Shown in pieces: positions 46,440-61,177 of a stretch of DNA of 64,000 nucleotides (its first letter is position 1; each line of letters begins with the position of its first letter). A model generated the notes under the pieces. The model saw only the letters and a list, made by a program, of their open reading frames with translations, did no database searches and was not told the DNA's origin. Source of the stretch: Sipunculus nudus (lineage: Eukaryota; Annelida; Sipuncula; Golfingiida; Sipunculidae). The translations under genes were made by a program, and so were the position numbers. The stretch covers positions 26,467,956-26,531,955 of the forward strand of contig CM049312.1 of the NCBI GenBank assembly GCA_026874595.1, given 5' to 3'.

Positions 46440-49400
46440 ATGGATTAATGCAAATTTATAATGTTTTTTTTTTCTGTCTGGGGCTTAAATATATAATATT
46501 GAAAATATGTTACCATCAGTTAATGAAGCAAAACTGTGTGTCCGCTCATGCCAATTGTCATACCCGTGAGGCAACCACAGTTTCTGCATATCTACTGTCC
46601 GTGACAGACGCTAAAATCTCTATGAGCTAATATTCTGTATCGCAGTTGGGCAATTTCTACCATATCAATACTTGTTTCCAACACCACCTGGTACGACTCA
46701 TAGGTCGAAACTTACCCTGTATTGTTTACAGTTATGTGCCGATCATTTGTTTAATGTTGCAGTTTCAACTGGCACAAAACACGTATTAAAATCGTCTACA
46801 AGTTCAGGGGGAAAACACATCGTACTCTGACCGTTAGAGATTGTGGTCTTTGATATCTACGGCGCATTGTACACCGAGGATGTACATATACAGCTGGCGT
46901 AGGTACAAATGTAGAGACGAGGGTAATATAGCCCGTTGCGTTTGATAACAATCTCTTCAAGGCGATTTACATAAACATAACATGGGTGTTTTGTTGTAAC
47001 CAATACAGATTCAGTAAAAAGAAAGGAGAGGAACAGAATGTAATGGATGGTTTTGCACTCTAGATAATCTACAAAAGTCCACCCCCAAAAATGTTGACCC
47101 AAATATCTATATAAAAATAATCGCATGCATCTACCTCTATAAATCACCCTCTATAAGCCTAACATCCCTACGATGGAGGATTAATTATGTCCGTATCTCG
47201 TGAAGTATCCTCCGTGCCCAGCAGACGGAAAAAAACACAACGAGAATTTGTTCACATTTATTTTAACAGTGATACAAAAATAGATACAAAAGCTGATATA
47301 AACAGCGATATTATTATTGTCCCATTCAGGGTATCAGACCCTTTGTTTGTTTCATCTTCTCTCACAAGAGGGGGACACCTCTGCGTTTCCGTGAGATATA
47401 ACGAGGTTTTGTGACGTCATGAGGCGAAGCTGACGTCTGGCAACCCCAGCCCTCACGCCATGTTCTCTCAACTATAAACAAGCAAGATAAGGTGTTGATA
47501 TGAGTTAGAATATATAAAATACAACGGTTCAAATCATGTGTTAACATCAATCCTTAGTAGTGGTACAAAATCCAGTAAAGCAGAGACACATATTTGTAAA
47601 ATAAAGGCAATCGCTTACCCCTGAGACGAGTCCCCTAGTTGAGAGAGCGGCAGAACCCAGTTATTTCTTATTTCATGGTTTATGTATCAGGCACCCCAGA
47701 GATACGTAGTTAACAATATAACAACTTGTCAGTTATTGTAAACAAGTGGGCTATCTACATGTCTAAATACACAGGATATGCCTTTATGAACCACTGCTGT
47801 AAATCTGTGCACAGTTGCTCTGTGGATGGCTGTGTTATTGCGATACCTTTCTTTGCGCACTTTTTTCTTTCAATAGCGGGGTGCTGCTTGATCTGTTTCG
47901 CACATGCCCGTGTGTATAAACTATAAAATAACTGGATTCACAACATTCGAATCAAGACAATCGTAGTTGGGTTAAGAGGTTAATTAATGCGTACTACTTT
48001 GATGGTACTTCTTCCAAACTGCGGTCACTAAAATTAGTACTGGTGTCTTATACATAAGTTTTCCTGCATAGAATCATTATCGAAAAATGTCGTTCAGCTA
48101 TTTTAGGTCATAAAAATAAAGTCTAATAAAAGGGGCTAACAATTTCACATCCGGGGGCATGGTTTCACCTTCTAATAAAGATTTTCCCTCCAACATTTAT
48201 TTTAATTCTCAGTCACCCCTTAGGCAATTTATTTTTCTAATATCACAAGAAAAACATTTTTTTTCAACTTCGTATCAAATAATCATAGGTTCTGAGAAAG
48301 AAGAAGTGTTTTTTTTTGCGCTGTATTAAATGACCATTAATTCTTAATTGAAAATTGCACGAAGCGCCAGAAAACGGTAACAGCATTTTGAAACGACGCA
48401 GATTTAAATTAATGCATGAGGTTTTTTTAGCATTTATATTAAAACCGAGTCTTTTTTCACAGTTTTCTTACGAACTGTATTTTTATCACCTCCTGAGAAT
48501 TTTCTCATTTTATTCATACATTTTTCACGAATATTATGCTTCACCTCGAATATAAAGCCTCGATCACTCCGAGTATCAGATGATCCCATAAATTATCTCC
48601 TTCATATATACCTGATTACCATGCAAGTCCAATCGAGTCACGTCACATAATTGAAATATGTGGAGGCCAACACTCCAAAATGTAAGTCAAATCCACGTGT
48701 GTCATATACTGGAAAACACACTGTTGACACATATATATGAATATGTTCGAGGAAAGCATTAAAAGAAAAATTTATTCAACTGCATGTTTCAGCCTTAGCT
48801 TTGTCCTTATGCTCCTTGTACCAAGTATTATGTGAAATCTGAACTCGAATCCTTCTTGCATCACTGCCATAAAAACAGACAGTTGATAATCAATTGACAT
48901 CTGACTCCCTATATGTGTCGTTCATGTGTCGATTAGTTCTGATCTGCAGGTAAATCATTCTTTTTTCATTCGTAACGCTACTGCTGGTCTCTTTCTCCTG
49001 TGGATTTCTGTTAACTTTTATCGACGGCTCCTTACTAAATACTGTCAGTTGTCCGTTTTTTTTCAGAGCAGGATAACATGCCCTATCCCAAGAGCGCACC
49101 CCTAGTAGCTTTGAAGACTATTTCAGTGCCGACAATGATGTCTTTTTCACAGTTTTCAAGTCGAAAGAAATCGTGTTTCTTTGAATTTTAATAGCATGGT
49201 CTTTTCTTCTCAGATACTGCAGGGAATAGAACAGGGTATAAAGCACAGATGTCAAGTCTAAGGTTCGTATGTTTCTGCTGGAACTGTGTTCTGAGTGTCT
49301 GCACTGTGTAAGGTCTGTGTATAAGAGTGTTGAAATGTTTCCTTCACCTCTCATTGACGGCTCCATTCTCGTTTTAATACGGCGCCGTTGAGCAGATAAA

Positions 49401-51660
49401 GCTTCGTTTTCATGGTTCATGAACTATCTCTATGCAGCCGAAAAAAAAAACTCGAAGTTCAGCAGCGTTCGGAACTTTGTCTCTTCTTCTTATCCTAGAA
49501 TGAGTCTGTGTGCAGCGAAGTGCTGCTTTGGCTGACTATTCGTCTCCCTCAATGGGGGTCTTTATGGAACTGTAGGGTATGTCATTCTGCTTGACAATGA
49601 AGGGTTTCTGTTTATCCATAAAAGGTTATTTGGTTGCTTGGGTTCTCATTAAATCATTGCAGGTGGACTCTCTGTTTGGAACTGAATGATGACTTGGTTG
49701 TCAATTTAACCATAATGATTGTTCCGGTCCGGTCTCAGTGGTATCTTGCACTTCTTGAGAGAAGTCCGCGGGAGATCAGATTGAAGCCCAGGCTGATGGC
49801 AAAGTGGTTATGAAGATATGTCCTTTTCAACTGATTAAGGCTGAATGTTAACCTCTAGGCCTGGGCTTTGTTTTTCAAGTGAACTTAGGCAACGTGCAGT
49901 GTTAGTGTCTGTCTAACCAAGGAGGTTATAGACTGATCTAGCAACCTCGAGTGTCAGTCGTGCGCCATTAAGACATGATATGTCCATTAACTCAGGCGCA
50001 GCGGCGGCACGGGCTTTGATAAAGCGAGCCTGTTAGATGTTACTTCCGTGGTCCGCTGAAGCGGCGAGCGATATATCCAATAACTGAGCAGTAAACCACT
50101 CGAATAACATTGACCGGGATTTATTGAATGCGCAAATGGTTAGTTTTGTCGCGAATTATGTGTAACGAAAATATCTAGAAAGGTCTTGTGTTAGAGAATC
50201 ACTGGATCGATTTGGGATAGATGCGGTCACTCTGCATCAACGTTTGCCGTGTTTCATAACAAACGACTTGTAAAAGTAAACCTTACTTTCCCTGAATAAC
50301 TTCGGAATTCTAAAAAAAATCACTTCAGTTCACACACTTCTGACATGTATTAATAATTACCGATGTATTATAGTATTCCGTCGATAACTAAATATTTTGA
50401 CGCTTATGACAGGATGACTTTCATTTTGATGAATAACAGTTAGCCTTCGCCCACACTGTCACTGACGGCGTTGTTTTCGTATTATCGCCCTTGTTTACCG
50501 CAGCCTAACTATAGCTTAGTCGTCATTTGTTCACGCTTGGAGTCTCCGGGAACTAACGAGCTGTTCCGTAATCACGTCGAAGGAGGGTCTCTCGCGCAGT
50601 ATCAATTAGCGCCGGGCTCATCAGCGGCATCTCTGTGTGTCTTTGAGTAGTGAGTTTATGACCCCCGTCAGCAACATTCGACATGGCCAGACTCTCACTT
50701 GATACTCCAATCTGTAACCTCCTTGGCCTAACTAGATGTCTGTCTAGTCCGATGTCGGTCAGTTCCAGATTATGGCATCCCCCTGGTATCAGGGTGCCCT
50801 ATTTTGATCTCGAATGCATCCAGCTCGGTTTGTATTCATCTGTTTGTCAACAAATGTGGTTTTATTGGTTATAATGTTTATCAATAACAGGTATCTAAAG
50901 CAGCAAACCATCAAACTGCAATCTACAACTGTCATGTGGACCCAACATGCCTCCCCCGATTTCTGGAGTCCGCTACATATCTTACGTCGCTTAACAGAAT
51001 GAGCTCGTGGGGCTTGTCTATTAAGTGGTCAGGATCTTAACAGATGCATTTCTTAGCTCAGTCACTCTTAGGCAGAATAGAAGATGGGTGTTCAGTAGTC
51101 CCGAGAACCGTTTGAAAAACCTTTGTAGCATTATTTGTGGATGTTGAGCTGAGCTTATCTAGGCATGTACTTATGCACATATCATTAATACTTATATAAT
51201 AAGCATACATACATATACATACAATGCATACACACATAAATAACATATGAAAAAACATTGGTGCTTACCTAGAATTATCAGTAGGGACAGGTGTCTCAGT
51301 GCACATTATGATAGTTTTACTTGAGTTGTGTGTAAAGACAACAGCATACAGTGAATGTTAAATGTTATGGTCTTTGCATGCGGTCTTCGCATTGGGGTTG
51401 AAATACGGACTGATTTTCAGACACTGAATATATTAACTATTCTGTTTGGTATGATTTGCTACATTGTTACCTCCAATAAAAAGCTAATGTCTGTCAGTCC
51501 TTTTGTTTTGTCGGTGTATTTGTTTGTTAGCATAATTATGTAAGAACGACTTAACAGGTTTTTCACGAAAGTTTGGGAATCCAGTATATTCTTGTGGAGA
51601 TGCAGATGATCGTTATGCCTTGGCGGAGCTGTGCGTTCTACTGTATACCATTTTGTCTGT
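46440..51660. other. Region between gene C and the relic exon, no gene supported
   Basis: No exon of the family and no domain was recognised, though a missing last exon of gene C could lie here. Open frames are short and mostly use non-ATG starts. The part from about 49440 to 50680 is less AT-rich than its surroundings on inspection but gave no identifiable product. Confidence 0.4.
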
Positions 51661-51673
51661 ATGTAAGGTTCCT

Positions 51674-51679
51674 TTTATT
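51674..51679 (-). terminator. Possible polyadenylation signal of gene C
   Basis: AATAAA on the minus strand about 235 bp beyond the TGA reached if exon 12 of gene C reads through its donor. It would fit a gene C that ends there, but the evidence is weak. Confidence 0.3.
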
Positions 51680-51913
51680 TGTCCAGCGCAAAATATAATT
51701 GACAGTGAACGTTCTTGTTGAAAAAAAAGTAATTAATAAACAATGGGCGGTATGAATTGAGTACGAATGGAAATAATTGGTTGTGCCAGAAGATGGTAGA
51801 GTGTGCTTAATAACAACTGCTCTTGACTGTCTTGATTATAATTGTCACGAGTGGAGGTTTCTATTAAGCAAAATTAAAGATGGCAAACGAAATGAATTTA
51901 AGAAAAGCGGAGA

Positions 51914-54900
51914 TCATGCTTCAAAGTAAACTGCAGCTATCAAACAAAACTTCCAATACTCACATTGTTTGACGTCATGACAGAACTGGCCGTAGCGATT
52001 TTGATTAAGTTCTTGTCCTTCTGACAGGAAAGCACGGACCGACTTCTCGTACTTCATACATTCCGGGTCTCCACTTAGTGCCCCCAGAAAACATTCACGT
52101 CTGTTATCTATATCAATCAACCACCTACAAAAATATCAACCATCAACCGGAAAACAAATTTCTGACAAATGCCAATGTTTGATAGTACAGTCATTGGTAG
52201 TCAGAAATATAGTCTTGATTTTAAACTGGACAATACAGGTCTGAATAGAACGCAGTTGCGACCTAAAATAAATAAGAAAATGTTTTCATTTATTTGAAAG
52301 ATCTTTGATCCTTCAATTCCAACATGCCAAATGTCAATATTCCTTTCATAAAACGCCAATTAAATCAAAGGATGTGAATATTCCAACTGATAATGCAAAG
52401 TACATTGTTTAATTTTAATTTTGTTTTCAACAAAGACAAGAAAGAAAGTCCTAACTATGTTAAAAAATAAAATGGAACATCATCTCTTTGTATCAGGCCA
52501 AATCATATAATAAAATGTTCTACCTGCACATTGCATTGTCACCTTCATAAAACCTGTTGCAGACCTGGGGCGTCAGGGATGGACAGTCTGTCAAAATTAA
52601 CAAACAAAATGTGTGTTTCCTACTTTGGGATCAGTAGTACCAACCTACATAGTGCGAATGTGACTTCAAGATGACACAACGAAAAAAAAAAATATTTTTT
52701 CAAAATTAATTTTACTTTTCTGTCCTCGTGTGTTGAAGGCCTTCAATCCGAAGAAAAATTCCTCTTTGAAAATCACTCATATTGATGTATGAAAAAAATT
52801 AGGTTGGCAATTGGTTTTGAATTATAAATTTTTCATAAACCAGTTATTCAAATTACGCAACACTCGAAAGCTTAATTGTCAGACGGAATTTTGTTATATG
52901 ATAACATTTTATCAATATTTAATAACGAGTGATACCTAAGGCCATAGACATCTGAAATGAAGGGTTCTCACCAGAGCATAGTAACAGATCCCAGAACTGA
53001 AGGACATGATCGAGATGCCTGACGATGGCGTCATAGGCTTCACAGCCAGTAAATGACAAGTAGGAATTCTTCCAGTCCGACAAACAGTGCAGGCTGTCTT
53101 GGAGTATGTGACTGTAAACAATGAAAATGTCCTTAAAGTAAATATATTTTTAATATATTAAAATAAATCATATGGATGTGAGCAGTTATTTCATAAGAAT
53201 TTTCACAATATTTTGTTTTACAATATTTATGATACGGTAACAATTTTTGCTATCCACAGATTAAATTCTGACATATCAACGTCCTTTCAATTAATATTAT
53301 AATGCCGTTTACCAACTGTATAGACCTAAAAGAACCTTAAAAAACAGTTCTAGTTAGTCCACATTTGTTTTTCAATACTTTCTACATTACAAAGCATGCT
53401 GGCACCATATTTTTTTAGACTGTTACCAATTGATTAAAACTGAGAAATTACTTTTATAAAATAATAATATTAACTTTTATTTCAATTGAAGCAAGATTAA
53501 CTGACCGGTTGGTCTCGTTACATGGAACTTTTTCATGGGTAGTCCAGTCCTGGGTAATCCTCAAGAAAAGAACCCCGCAGGCTTTCGCCCTTTCCGAGCA
53601 CGTTCCAGGACTGGATTCTGTTAAGGAAAACATTATTATTATAACAGATGTTTTTTATCCCTTGTTTTCATGACTTATTCTTTATTTATTATCCTTACTA
53701 AGAACTATGGTTCCAAAATAAGTATACATGTGCGCCACCGATTTTGGTTCGAATCCGGGATAGGCCCAATATATTTCCTTATACGCGTGTCCGTAGATCG
53801 GTTTTTTCCGTAACTTACGGTAAACTCTTTTAAAATGAAGGCGAAAAATAACATTTACGGTTTTCCCAGTGTGGTGAAAAAAGCAAGATGGCGGGTGTTA
53901 GTACTCGCCTCTGTGTTTTTATGAGAGTTTTTTTTTTTACCGGAATCAAGCCGTAAATCACAGCTTTAATATGCCATAATGGACGTATATCCTATTTATA
54001 CTTACATGATTAAAACTGGGATCGGCATATGTACATTTAGAATTCATGCAGTCATTTCAATCGTGGTTGGTAGCACAGACTCTGGTACAACAATTTAAAA
54101 GGATAATTGTGTAATTCGTTTCCATCTGCTGTCCATGAATTTTCATTTATTCTATAGGTATTTATGTCAGGTTTGTGGCGAAAATAAGTTTGGCTTCTCT
54201 CCTTATCAGTGGGACCGTGTTCAGTGCAAATTATTATGAAGTATTACACGATGTTTATTGAACACCAGGTTTTGGGGGTAAAATTTAGTGAGAGTCACAT
54301 TGTAATAAATTATAAATTATTGTCAAACCGAAAATTAAAAGCTTTTTTGGGGGGGGGGGGGGGTTGGGGGGGGGGGGGTGGGGGGTGGTTACAATTAAAT
54401 TAAGACGAGTATAGCCGCCTTATTTCGTCAATGGTGAAGCACATTTCATCCCCTCATGTCAACCTGTTTTTTTTGCTATGAAGTTTTACTAGTTATATTT
54501 CAAAAGAAACAATTATAATGTGGAGCAGAGGATAAAAGAACCTAATTTTCAACAAGGTAACTAAATACCTACCTGCACTTTATTTAGGAACATAATTATT
54601 TGAAAATATGAGAAATCAGTGTACATTTGACTACATATCAGACCCATTTAAGGCGGTAAAGGTCACTGGTCACATGCATAAACAGTCTCAATTGACAATT
54701 GCTGATTTGATGATGTCGTATAACTACTCTAGAAAATTTTACCATCTTAAACAAAGATGTCTTATGATGTAGGGACACATCATATCCGCCAGATCATTGT
54801 GAAGAGACTAACTGTTGTGTTAGTTGTGAAACACTAACTGGAGGTTTATTGTAAAGTTCTTAATTGCCATAATAGGTTGTCACTTTTCTTGGAAATCATT

Positions 54901-55236
54901 GAAAAATATAAACTTAAAGGAAAATATCTATGACAGCAGCTGGTGAAACGGATTATAGTCCGTTATATCAGCCTGGCTACCCGCGGTGTGTCATACACTG
55001 TGCTTTAAAGCACTGGTTCACTTGTGACGTCATACAGAGACGTATGTACATTTCAGTCACCTCCGGGAGAAGGAATGCTGGACAGGTAGATTTCAAACAT
55101 GTATATATCACTTTAAACAGGTGGCACAGGTAGCTTAATGTTCGCTGACAGGTTCACCACAAAATGTCAATCAATATCCCTCGCGCCGCGTTTGTAACAT
55201 ATCTAGGCCGGGGAATGGGTGTATATTTTGTGTATT

Positions 55237-55301
<65 letters not shown>

Positions 55302-56284
55302 TGGCAAATACAACTTTGAATAAAATATAATCAATCAACTTTAGAAAGTTTCGCCATGAAAAAAATATTTAGTAAAACATATAAAAAACATATTTAGTAC
55401 CCTGCAGCACTAGAAAACCATATAATTTATAATGTGAATAGATTTAGAATTATATTAAAAATATATGGTGTTATCGCTGACCTATATACCGTCGTAACCT
55501 GTAGACACAATGCCATTTGTTTTCTTCCAGCAGAGGTTTTCGGTATAGCAAAGCGACATCTGGCGGCCTGCAATCGCAACTCTTCGTGTCGAAAATCAGG
55601 TCCAGCATTTCATTATGACATTTTTCTGTCTCCCCGGCACCTGACTCGTATATGTGTCTAAAAAGTAAAATAGAAAAAAAAACTGTTATAGTTACTAATT
55701 TAATCAATCATTGCTAGCGATATTATAACAGAATACAGTAGAACTCTACAAATCCACTTCTAACGTTAATGAAAGGTCGTAGGATTGCTAAGACTGGCCC
55801 AGTAAGTATAGCTTAGTAGTTCTTATCCAAAGAATAAGTTATATAATTTTCACCTTAAAACCATAAACTGAGCACAAAAGAAAGTATAGCGAAACCTTGT
55901 GGCAAATTACATTACTCACTATACTAATAATTCGCAAAAAGCTTTACTGTTACATAGATCCCTTGGCCTAATAATAACAACATTAGATTTTACATATTTT
56001 AGTGGTATATGCAATTACAAAAGGACCGGTAGGTCTAATATCTTCTAAAAAGTCATATATTCGCAAGAGACCACTATTATAGACACATTACCCATATAGC
56101 TTTACCGCAGGTCAACTTCTCTTTCGAAAATCGGAATTATAACTGTTTAACATACCTTAAACGAGAAATAATTAATTATACTGACAAACACTTGTCGAAT
56201 TCCGTGACGTCATCAGGAAGGGTTGGGTAATCACAGGCTCGAACATCGATCTGACACTTTCCTGACATAATAATAATAATAATA

Positions 56285-56362
<78 letters not shown>

Positions 56363-59300
56363 TTTATTATTGTTTTTATTATAATTATTATTATTATCAT
56401 TATTTTTATTTTTATTATTATTTTTTTTATTATTATTATATAATTTGTAAAAGTATATAAAGTAAACCAATGGTCAATTGTTGTTTGACAGATGATAATA
56501 ATGTGTGAAAGCATTGAAATATAAAAAAATGAGTGGAGAATGGATTTTTTTCCAGTTTCCTTTTGAGGCAAAACCAAGAAAACAACAAAAGTTTAACTAG
56601 ATGAAAATTTTAAAAAGGTAATTTTCGAATATCCTATGACTAAACAATCGGAATGTCGAGGAAAGCTAAAGTGAAGCACATTGACGGCTTAATGCCATGC
56701 TTTAAGTATGTTAATAATATGCATGTCATAGCATTCTGGACTTGACGCCAGTATTAATTACAGAAACAAGTTTTGACTGACTGTTTTGACAGCGGTCCCC
56801 AGTGTAGTTCCTGGGACACGTACAGTAGGGCCGCTCGTCCCGGTACGCGTAACATGTCCCTCCGTTCTCACACACTGTCGTAGCACAACCATTGGCTTAA
56901 AAATGACAGATAAAAAGTCTTTATTTATCACTTCACAATTATTCACATATTTTAGGCAATTATATTTGTCCAAAATAAATTTACAACAATCACTTACATT
57001 ATTTGTCATAACTCAATGATTTAATAGTTTTACAATAATGGCTATCGATAAATAGTTATAATTATAACCTTATAATAACCTGACCTTAAAAGGACTAAAT
57101 CTGATATAATTATATCAGCAACATAATAAAGAAATGTTATAAATTAAAGCTTGAATTGAATATATAAGATGCAATTGGTATATATTACGTTCCTTTTGTC
57201 GTTAAAACTTCGGTGTTCCATTTTTTCCATATATTTTGGTGCTGCATTCCTTAGAGAAATAATTATTTAAGAAAAGATCTAAAAATGAAAAGACTAGAAG
57301 ACAATTTTGTTTTTGTTATACAAAAAAAGAGGCCTTAAAATTAGGAATCAAAACGTGAAGGATATCGTTCCAAAACATGGGTCGAAACTTCTTTGCTATT
57401 TCAGGAAAACTCTGTGGCGGATCTATAGAGGTGACAGGTCGAGTACTCACGCATTTGGCAGCGGTCGCCGTAATACTGGTTGGTACAGTAACAGGAATAG
57501 GTAAAATCAGAGGTGGAGTTGAGCTGTCGTGAGTAACATGTTCCACCGTTCTTACAGATCACCTCCGGCTTCAGTAAACACAGATCACCTGTAAAAGTTT
57601 CAATTCACCTGAAGGCTAATAAGGGTTAATGAATTTATCACTAAAATCATATTTCTTCTGCCATTTTCCGTCTGCAATAGATTTCCAATATGTCTAATAT
57701 TCAAGCGCTGAGAATTGGGAACATTATTAGTCCTAGGTCATAGAAGTTCACCTGATATTTATTTATGACCTTGGACCTTCTATATCCCTTTCCCTATTCC
57801 ACTATCAAATGACCTTCGCTGACTGTTCCTTCTATTCATGAACCTATTTTTTCGTGATACGTTCTCTTTCACGAACAATCGCGAATTTAAAATCTTCAGG
57901 AACTAAAGCTTACCACAGTACATGTATATCACTATCTAAATTGATAGAAAAATAACATGTTAATATAAGTAATAAAACTTGATATGAAATACAAAATGAC
58001 TAACTCATGCTGTGAACATAAAAGTACAGTATATTTTTTACTGTAACTTGAAGTTATGAGTACCGTTATTTTCAATATCTTACATGTGGATATAATATAA
58101 AATATTACTGAGTCGTTAATTGTTAAAGTGACTCGAACTGTAGGTTGAAATAATAATTGCCACTACATGCCTCTGTGAGAGACCCCCATTCCAATAAGAA
58201 AACCTGTCTAATTACACCACCTGCCTAATAGACCACCTTTGAGTGAACCGTAATAGCTGACTTTGGTTATAACTGGCCTGTCTAATAAGACTTCCTTTGA
58301 ATAAAGACTACATTTGGACAGTTCCATGAGTGGTCTAATTACACAGGTGTCAGTGTCCTTACCAAACTGACACCTGTCGCCTCTGTACTCATACGGACAG
58401 GTGCATGTGTAACCGAAACCGTTCGGCTTTAGGTAGGTGTGACATTTACCGCCATTCAGACACAGTGGAGGAGTTATCGTACATGGGTCCTCTACAATCA
58501 AACAAAATTCTCATAACTGTTACAAAGGTGACCGCTTTAGTCTCCTTATCATGCATATACATGTATATAGTGTGCAGTCTCCAAATTTTGGAAAAAATGC
58601 GTTTTTAACCAAACAAAAAAGACTTAAACGTTATTTTAAAAAAAATTATTCAAGTGTATAATACAATGAGCTCAAGTTGTATTTCAAGAAGGTGCTTATT
58701 TGTTTTTATTACTACTCCACTTTCTTACGATCGCTATCTGGTTATCATAAACTGAAAAAAGTACAGGTATCTCAATCATTCCATACAGGAAAGAGCAAAT
58801 GAATGAGAATGGATACATGAGTAGCGAAGGTAAATAGTTACTTTTATGTTGCAACGACTGGCAATGTATTTCGCACATAAATGGTTCAAATAATGAACAC
58901 CAGGCGACAGTGCAAGCAAACTGATGCATTTTGCTAAACAAAATTCAATGTGATGTTTAAATGCCTAGCTATCCTTTTCGATATTATATAAACATATACT
59001 CACGAATTTCACACCGTGAACCTCGGAACCCGACCGGACATTTACATTGAAACATCTCCCTCCTCCACTTGGCAACACGACATTTTCCGCCATTTTGACA
59101 CGGCCTGTCTGCCACACACGGGTTTACTGAAGGAAAGAAAACATTTGTTTAATATTCCCACCGTTGATTCCCAGCGCCATATTTTGGTAATTTGTGAAAG
59201 TCAGTTAATTCTGATTATTTACTGACAATATGATAATCGTGCTGAAAACATACATTCGTTGCTGGCAGTGTACTATTTTACTCACATAATACACGGTATA

Positions 59301-61143
59301 CACTAAAGCGCGATAATTACAAACACAGAAACGCTTCCATTGCAGGTTAGAAAAAAAACGCAACACCAATTCGCTACATTGTGCCAGTTTAAATGTTTTA
59401 CCTAAATCTTTTACCTAATTAACATTAGGGCCATTTACGAAACCCATTAGGCTAGGCTTACCAGCCCAACCTAAATGGCTTCTTAGTCGTGTATTCACGA
59501 CTAACCAACATAGGTGATCAACACAACTGTTGGATTATATACTTATCAAATCTGTAATTAAGACATGTATCTGTTGATAATGATGCACACAGTGTGTGCA
59601 TCTCATCTGAGCAACCTCGGGGCAGGGATAAGGTCTATTGAGCACAATGAATTTTACTGCTATATAACAAGGGCGGACTTAAGCATGATTGACCTGACAT
59701 TTGACCCAGTCAACGCCTTACTTGGATGATGAGCAAATGTTAACAACACGTGACTCTAAATCCCTTGGCACCCATGTCTTATGTCAGCATGCACTAATGG
59801 TTAATCCCTCAATTCATGTAGGTAATCCTTTTGCTTAATGTTGACAAGACCACAACAAGTGTCGCTGCACTATCACCGTGCATATACATCTCTAACAATT
59901 CTGGAAGCAGTTGTATCACGTCAACTATCCAAGGAAGTACGTGCGTAAGTTTATTTTATATTTACAATACCGCGTCAAAGATAGTAAACCGCAGAATAGA
60001 TCCGCAGTTTTATCTATATATATATATATAATATGTTGCATGGACAAATACCTGTTGGGTATATTTGGAATGAATTTGTCGACGCATACTCTATATTTCT
60101 TCTATTTACTTTTTTTAATGTACACTTCTCGGGTGAACTGGCTCGTTTTCGGCCCATAAGCGTACCGGGCGCACGAAAGTGTGCATGAGATCTATCCTTG
60201 AACTTCATAGACAGATCTTATGTGTGGAGAATGCTCATCTGAGGACACTGTATTTAGACTGGTACCCTGCTCTATATAGCCCTCAGCCAAGCTATGATTG
60301 GCCTAGAGCAGCGGTGCCATAATAGGGCGGGGTTCCAGTCTACACTGTATTTTACAAACCGAACACAAGATGGCGTGCCTGTTTCGGAATTCTTAAACAG
60401 AAATACGCGGTGTTTCTGTAGCACACATTTTCCTCAGTCCTCTGTTGAGGAAAAGTACTGATATTAACAATGTCTCCTATTAGGATAACAATTTACAAAA
60501 ATAGGCTATTCAATGTTAATTGAAAACATCGAGACATATAAAAAATTTCAATTCTTCTTTAACGTGGGAGTCAAGTTAAAATTGAGTGTTAAGATATGGG
60601 TGTATTTACGCAAATTGTTCTTAAAATTCTTGTCACTATAAACTGTTCATGGCGACTATTAACTTATATGTAGATTTTTCTCAGTCACCATACAGTCCAT
60701 ACCATATATCACTTTCCAATCGTTTGACCGCTATTGTCAGCATAATTATTACACTTTGTATTCATATAACATTGTACGTGGTCTATCCGTGGAAATACGG
60801 TGTTTCACAGAATGAATAATATATGTCAGCATCCCAAATTATATAATTACAATTATACTTGTTAAAAATCAAACAGAGTGTACCAATATATTACAAAATG
60901 AAAAAATACAAAATCAATCTATAATTGTAAATAAACAATAATTACAATTGTTAAATTAACAATAATTACTTACACTTGTCGCAGTCTCTACCGACATAGT
61001 TCTTTGGACAGGAACTACAGAAATATCCTGGCGGAGAGAAAATCTTCTTGCAGCGTGATCCGTTCTTACAGGGACTCTTGTGATAGCAGGGGCTCACTGA
61101 CATGATATACCAGAAATGAATATGAAAATTAAAAATCAATATT

Positions 61144-61177
<34 letters not shown>

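Noticed and set aside
46440..51900. A last exon of gene C with the repeat tail
   Set aside because: No GKGKGG or EKIF-type sequence with an acceptor was found in this interval. It remains possible that a diverged exon was missed.
56176..56577. Poly-Ile and poly-Asn frames
   Set aside because: They are translations of the ATT microsatellite. Only the short exon 7 of gene C at 56186-56261 is supported here.
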